A DNA stretch of 7,904 bases from Caulobacter segnis (GTDB lineage Bacteria > Pseudomonadota > Alphaproteobacteria > Caulobacterales > Caulobacteraceae): positions 1 to 7,904 of the forward strand of contig NZ_QFQZ01000128.1 in the NCBI RefSeq assembly GCF_003243465.1, read 5' to 3'. Positions 5,897 to 7,904 of the stretch are shown one piece after another. The translations under genes and the position numbers were made by a program. The first letter of the stretch is position 1. Each line of letters starts with the position of its first letter. The notes below the pieces were generated by a model. It had not been told where the DNA came from. It saw only the letters and a program-made list of their open reading frames with translations, and ran no database searches.

Positions 5897-6055
5897 CCTT
5901 CTCCCCTTGCGGGAGAAGGTGGCCCGAAGGGTCGGATGAGGGGTTGATAAACGTCTGACGCCGCGGCCGGCCCATGGGCTGTCGCGGCGTTTGTGTCTGT
6001 GAGACCCCTCACCCGTCCGCCTGCGGCGTCCACCCTCTCCCGCACGGGGAGAGGG
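5897..6055. repeat. Hairpin-rich intergenic repeat, complete copy
   Basis: An about 160-base element with five inverted repeats fills the gap between the convergent creS and SRPBCC genes. The left hairpin is CCTTCTCCC (5897-5905) with GGGAGAAGG (5911-5919). A small CCC-gaa-GGG hairpin follows at 5923-5931. GATGAGGGGT (about 5935-5944) pairs at long range with ACCCCTCAC (6004-6012). The central stem is ACGCCGCG (5958-5965) with CGCGGCGT (5983-5990), enclosing the palindrome GCCCATGGGC (5970-5979). On the right are a small hairpin CGCC-TGC-GGCG (6018-6028) and CCCTCTCCC (6033-6041) with GGGAGAGGG (6047-6055). A second copy lies at 7679-7826 in the same orientation. Similar CTTCTCCC/GGGAGAAGG repeats are common between genes in Caulobacter and relatives. 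It may also stop transcription from both sides. Confidence 0.85.
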
Positions 6056-6058
6056 GAT

Positions 6059-6583
6059 TTACTTCCCCTCGGCCGCCGCCTTCAGGCCCGCAACCTGCTG
6101 GCCGATGACGCCGTCGACGCCGCCGGCCCACTTGTCGAGGCCGCCCCTCAGGTAACCGCCGACGTCGTAGATGACGGTCAACGTCGTCTTGCCGTCCTTC
6201 TCCGCGAGCAGGAACGTCAGCGCCCCGGTCGCGCCCGAGCTCTGCAGCGGCCCCAGGGCGCCGGAGAGCACCAGTTTCTGTCCGGGCGCGGCGTTGACCG
6301 TGGTCATGTGGACGACCGAGCCGCCATCGGGCAGCCGTTCGCAGAAGCAGCCGCCGGACGCCGCAGCCAGCGACAGATTGGCGGCCGACCGCGACCAGGT
6401 ATGGGCCGAGGCCCACCACTTGGCGGGCTGGACCAGCACCTCCCAGACCCGGGACGCCGGCGCGTCGATCACCAAGGTCTGGCGGACCTCGAAGCCGTTC
6501 GGCTGGGCGTCGACCACCTCGGCCCGCGCGGCGCCGGCGGCCAACAGGGCCAGGCCCGCCGCCGCGATCATCATCCTTCTCAT
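6059..6583 (-). CDS. Exported SRPBCC (START/Bet v 1-like) family protein
   Basis: 174 residues. The signal peptide has RR at 2-3, a hydrophobic core (4-18) and cleavage after ARA (19-21). The mature protein looks like an SRPBCC ligand-binding fold: FEVRQTLVIDAPASRVWEVL (about 31-50) is the typical first strand and first helices of polyketide cyclase/AHSA1-like proteins. It is followed by a Trp-rich stretch (KWWASAHTWS), a series of strands and a long C-terminal helix (GGYLRGGLDKWAGGVDGVIG and onward). Such folds bind hydrophobic ligands; the ligand here is unknown, and an enzyme role is not shown. The ATG at 6583 is preceded on its strand by GGGAGG with eight bases of spacing. Lies 70 bases downstream of the TraB/GumN-like gene on the same strand, possibly cotranscribed. 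Its stop is three bases from the neighbouring repeat. Confidence 0.82.
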   Translation of the reverse strand: MRRMMIAAAGLALLAAGAARAEVVDAQPNGFEVRQTLVIDAPASRVWEVLVQPAKWWASAHTWSRSAANLSLAAASGGCFCERLPDGGSVVHMTTVNAAPGQKLVLSGALGPLQSSGATGALTFLLAEKDGKTTLTVIYDVGGYLRGGLDKWAGGVDGVIGQQVAGLKAAAEGK

Positions 6584-6620
6584 CCCCGATCCCTCCCAAA
6601 GGCAGGTCGAGGCTGACGGC

Positions 6621-6640
6621 CTTGACGCCAGACCGTCAAG
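6621..6640. repeat. Short inverted repeat between the two minus-strand genes
   Basis: CTTGACG (6621-6627) and CGTCAAG (6634-6640) form a perfect seven-base inverted repeat with a six-base spacer. It lies 14 bases beyond the stop of the TraB/GumN-like gene and 38 bases before the start of the SRPBCC gene. It could be a weak attenuating stem-loop or an operator; no T-run follows on the minus strand. Confidence 0.3.
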
Positions 6641-6653
6641 CGGGCGGACGTTG

Positions 6654-7646
6654 TTATTCGACCGGCGAGGTAATCGTCGCGCCGCCCGCCTTCAGGCGAT
6701 CGAGCACGCCGTTGGCGGGCAGCAGGAAGCCCAGATCCACCACCGCCACCGTGACGCCGGGCCGCTTCAGCGCCTCGGTCATGGCGTCGGTCGTCAGCGC
6801 CACGCCCTTTTCCAGCAGCTCGGCGCCGCCGGGGGCGTGGATCAGGCAGCGCTGGGCGGCGCTGGCGCGGTAGCGGGCCCGAACGGACGCGAGGTCGCCC
6901 TCGGCCCAGTCCCGGCCGATCGTCGTCGAATGCGCCCCGTCATAGGCGATCTCGTCCAGCGCCACGCGCAGGCAATAGAGCTGGTCCTCGGGCGAGAGCT
7001 TCGAGGCGATCGTCGTCACCGCGCTCATCCGGTACTGGCCGACCGCCTTGACCTTCAGCTTGCGGGCCTTGGCCATGCGCTCGACCGTGCTGATCGGCTT
7101 GGCCTCGGAGAGGCCCGCCGCCTGGCGGAAGTCCGACAGCAAGAGGAACCCCGCCACCGCCGGCTTCCAGTTCTTGTAGTCGCCCGGCCCCTTGCGCGCC
7201 TGGGTCCGGGACTCGACGAAGCGGGCCTTCAGGTCCGGCGGCAGCTCATTTTCCAGCGACTTGCCGAGCGGCTGGCGCAGGCCCGCGCCGAACCGCAGCA
7301 CAAAGCCCGCGATCTGGGTCACGCCGACCGAGGCTTCTGGCGGGACCAGCACGAGGCTGGCCTTGTCGAGCGCCTTGTCCAGGCGCGGACTGGACCATTT
7401 CAACTGATGGGGCAGGGGCGGGGCCGAACCCAGGATGTAGAGCTTGGCGCCGTCCTTCTCGGCCAGCCAGACCGCCGGTCCGGGCGGCTTGGCGACCACG
7501 GTCAGCTCGGCGACCACCGCGCTCTCGTCCTGCGCCGGAGCCTGGCCCAGGTCGACGGTCGACGGCGGCGCGGTCTGCGCCAGGGCCGAGGACGTCAGAG
7601 ACAGGGAGAGGGCGAGGGCGGGCGGGACGAACTTGGACGCGGCCAT
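6654..7646 (-). CDS. Exported TraB/GumN-family protein with altered active-site motifs
   Basis: 330 residues. A signal peptide (basic Lys5, hydrophobic 6-18, cleavage after ALA at 21-23) sends it to the periplasm. Residues 57-100 follow the TraB/GumN (Tiki-like) domain start: PAVWLAEKDGAKLYILGS, then the KWSSPRLDKALDKASLVLV helix region. The C-terminus (298-330, VAVVDLGFLLPANGVLDRLK) matches the family's closing motif. Members with activity carry GxxH in the first motif and a GxGHL-like second motif. Here these read GSAP (73-76) and DLGFL (304-308), so both histidines are absent. It is therefore probably a non-catalytic member, or the alignment is offset. The ATG at 7646 has AAGGAG five bases upstream on its strand; the frame continues to 7736 through repeat DNA, which I reject. 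Upstream there are only 32 bases before the second repeat copy. Confidence 0.8.
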   Translation of the reverse strand: MAASKFVPPALALSLSLTSSALAQTAPPSTVDLGQAPAQDESAVVAELTVVAKPPGPAVWLAEKDGAKLYILGSAPPLPHQLKWSSPRLDKALDKASLVLVPPEASVGVTQIAGFVLRFGAGLRQPLGKSLENELPPDLKARFVESRTQARKGPGDYKNWKPAVAGFLLLSDFRQAAGLSEAKPISTVERMAKARKLKVKAVGQYRMSAVTTIASKLSPEDQLYCLRVALDEIAYDGAHSTTIGRDWAEGDLASVRARYRASAAQRCLIHAPGGAELLEKGVALTTDAMTEALKRPGVTVAVVDLGFLLPANGVLDRLKAGGATITSPVE

Positions 7647-7678
7647 CGAAACTCCTTCAGCCCCCGCCCTCAGATAAC

Positions 7679-7826
7679 CCTTCTCCCCTTGCGGGAGAAG
7701 GTGTCGCCGGAAGGCGACGGATGAGGGGTCGCACAAGCGAAAACCGCCGCGACAGCGGTCAGACTGTCACGGCGGTCCCGTTCTTCAACCCCTCACCCGG
7801 CCCTTCGGGCCACCCTCTCCCGCAAG
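7679..7826. repeat. Second copy of the hairpin-rich repeat, interrupted at its right end
   Basis: Same orientation and module order as the copy at 5897-6055. The left hairpin is CCTTCTCCC (7679-7687) with GGGAGAAGG (7693-7701), identical to the first copy including the loop. Then come GTCGCC-GGAA-GGCGAC (7703-7718) and GATGAGGGGT (7720-7729), which pairs with ACCCCTCAC (7788-7796). The central stem is ACCGCCG (7743-7749) plus GACA (7751-7754) with TGTC (7765-7768) and CGGCGGT (7770-7776). GGCCC-TTC-GGGCC follows (7799-7811), and last the left half of the final hairpin, CCCTCTCCC (7813-7821), with loop GCAAG (7822-7826). The expected partner GGGAGAGGG is missing because other DNA begins at 7827. 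Confidence 0.88.
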
Positions 7827-7904
7827 TGTTCAGACCGGGGACATCCGTGACAGGTGTTCGGAGACATCCGTGACACATTTTCCGATCTCGAAGGGAGGTC
7901 GGAG
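7827..7904 (+). mobile_element. Left end of an insertion sequence, probably IS481-like
   Basis: The sequence starting TGTTCAGACC at 7827 breaks the last hairpin of the repeat at the edge of its loop, as expected of a transposon insertion. The terminus contains two copies of GACATCCGTGACA (7840-7852 and 7863-7875), each preceded by GTGTTC (7826-7831 and 7854-7859), suitable as transposase binding repeats. The strong ribosome binding sequence AAGGGAGG at 7891-7898 places a transposase start at or just after the window edge. The TGT terminus and the general look of the end suggest the IS481 family; this is recalled similarity, not a search result. No transposase codons are in the window. Confidence 0.7.

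Noticed and set aside
5897..6055. CRISPR-like array or tRNA-like structure in the creS downstream gap.
   Set aside because: Repeats are inverted, not direct with spacers, and no tRNA arms or conserved tRNA bases are present.
6171..7724. Plus-strand open frame of 517 codons opposite the two minus-strand exported proteins.
   Set aside because: It spans two well-supported genes and their gap and ends in the repeat; its composition is that of a shadow, with no recognisable domain.
7647..7736. Upstream extension of the TraB/GumN-like gene to 7736.
   Set aside because: It would translate the repeat hairpin and precede the signal peptide; the ATG at 7646 has a strong ribosome binding site.

Overview
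The window is high-GC chromosomal DNA from an alphaproteobacterium, almost certainly a Caulobacter. The deciding gene is the one at 4509-5882, whose product is recognisable as crescentin (CreS), the intermediate-filament-like protein that curves Caulobacter cells. An alphaproteobacterial OxyR, GANTC (CcrM-type) sites, a CtrA-like box and GC-rich hairpin-forming intergenic repeats fit that assignment.

Left part (1-2684): the 3' part of an operon for the Mla-type lipid transporter of the cell envelope. It holds the last 36 codons of a probable mlaC (periplasmic lipid carrier), then mlaD (MCE-domain, inner-membrane anchored), mlaE (permease) and mlaF (ATPase). These are tightly packed or overlapping. 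A fifth gene, overlapping mlaF by 11 bases, encodes a small exported protein with four cysteines that I do not recognise.

Middle (2688-4349): a peroxide-response pair. oxyR lies on the minus strand, its stop only 3 bases from the end of the mla operon, and is divergent from ahpD on the plus strand. The 219-base gap between them holds an OxyR-type ATAG-N7-CTAT box, a likely oxyR -10 element that would make its mRNA leaderless, and a long ahpD leader with two strong stem-loops. No ahpC is present.

Next (4350-5882): a 159-base gap with a stem-loop, a CtrA-like half-site pair and a GANTC site, followed by creS, a 457-residue rod protein without proline after residue 71.

Right part (5883-7904): an about 160-base hairpin-rich repeat separates creS from two minus-strand genes for exported proteins: an SRPBCC-fold protein, and a TraB/GumN-family protein in which the positions of both hallmark histidines are occupied by other residues. 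Upstream of the latter lies a second copy of the same repeat. This copy is cut in its last hairpin by the left end of an insertion sequence (probably IS481-like). The window stops at the apparent ribosome binding site of its transposase.
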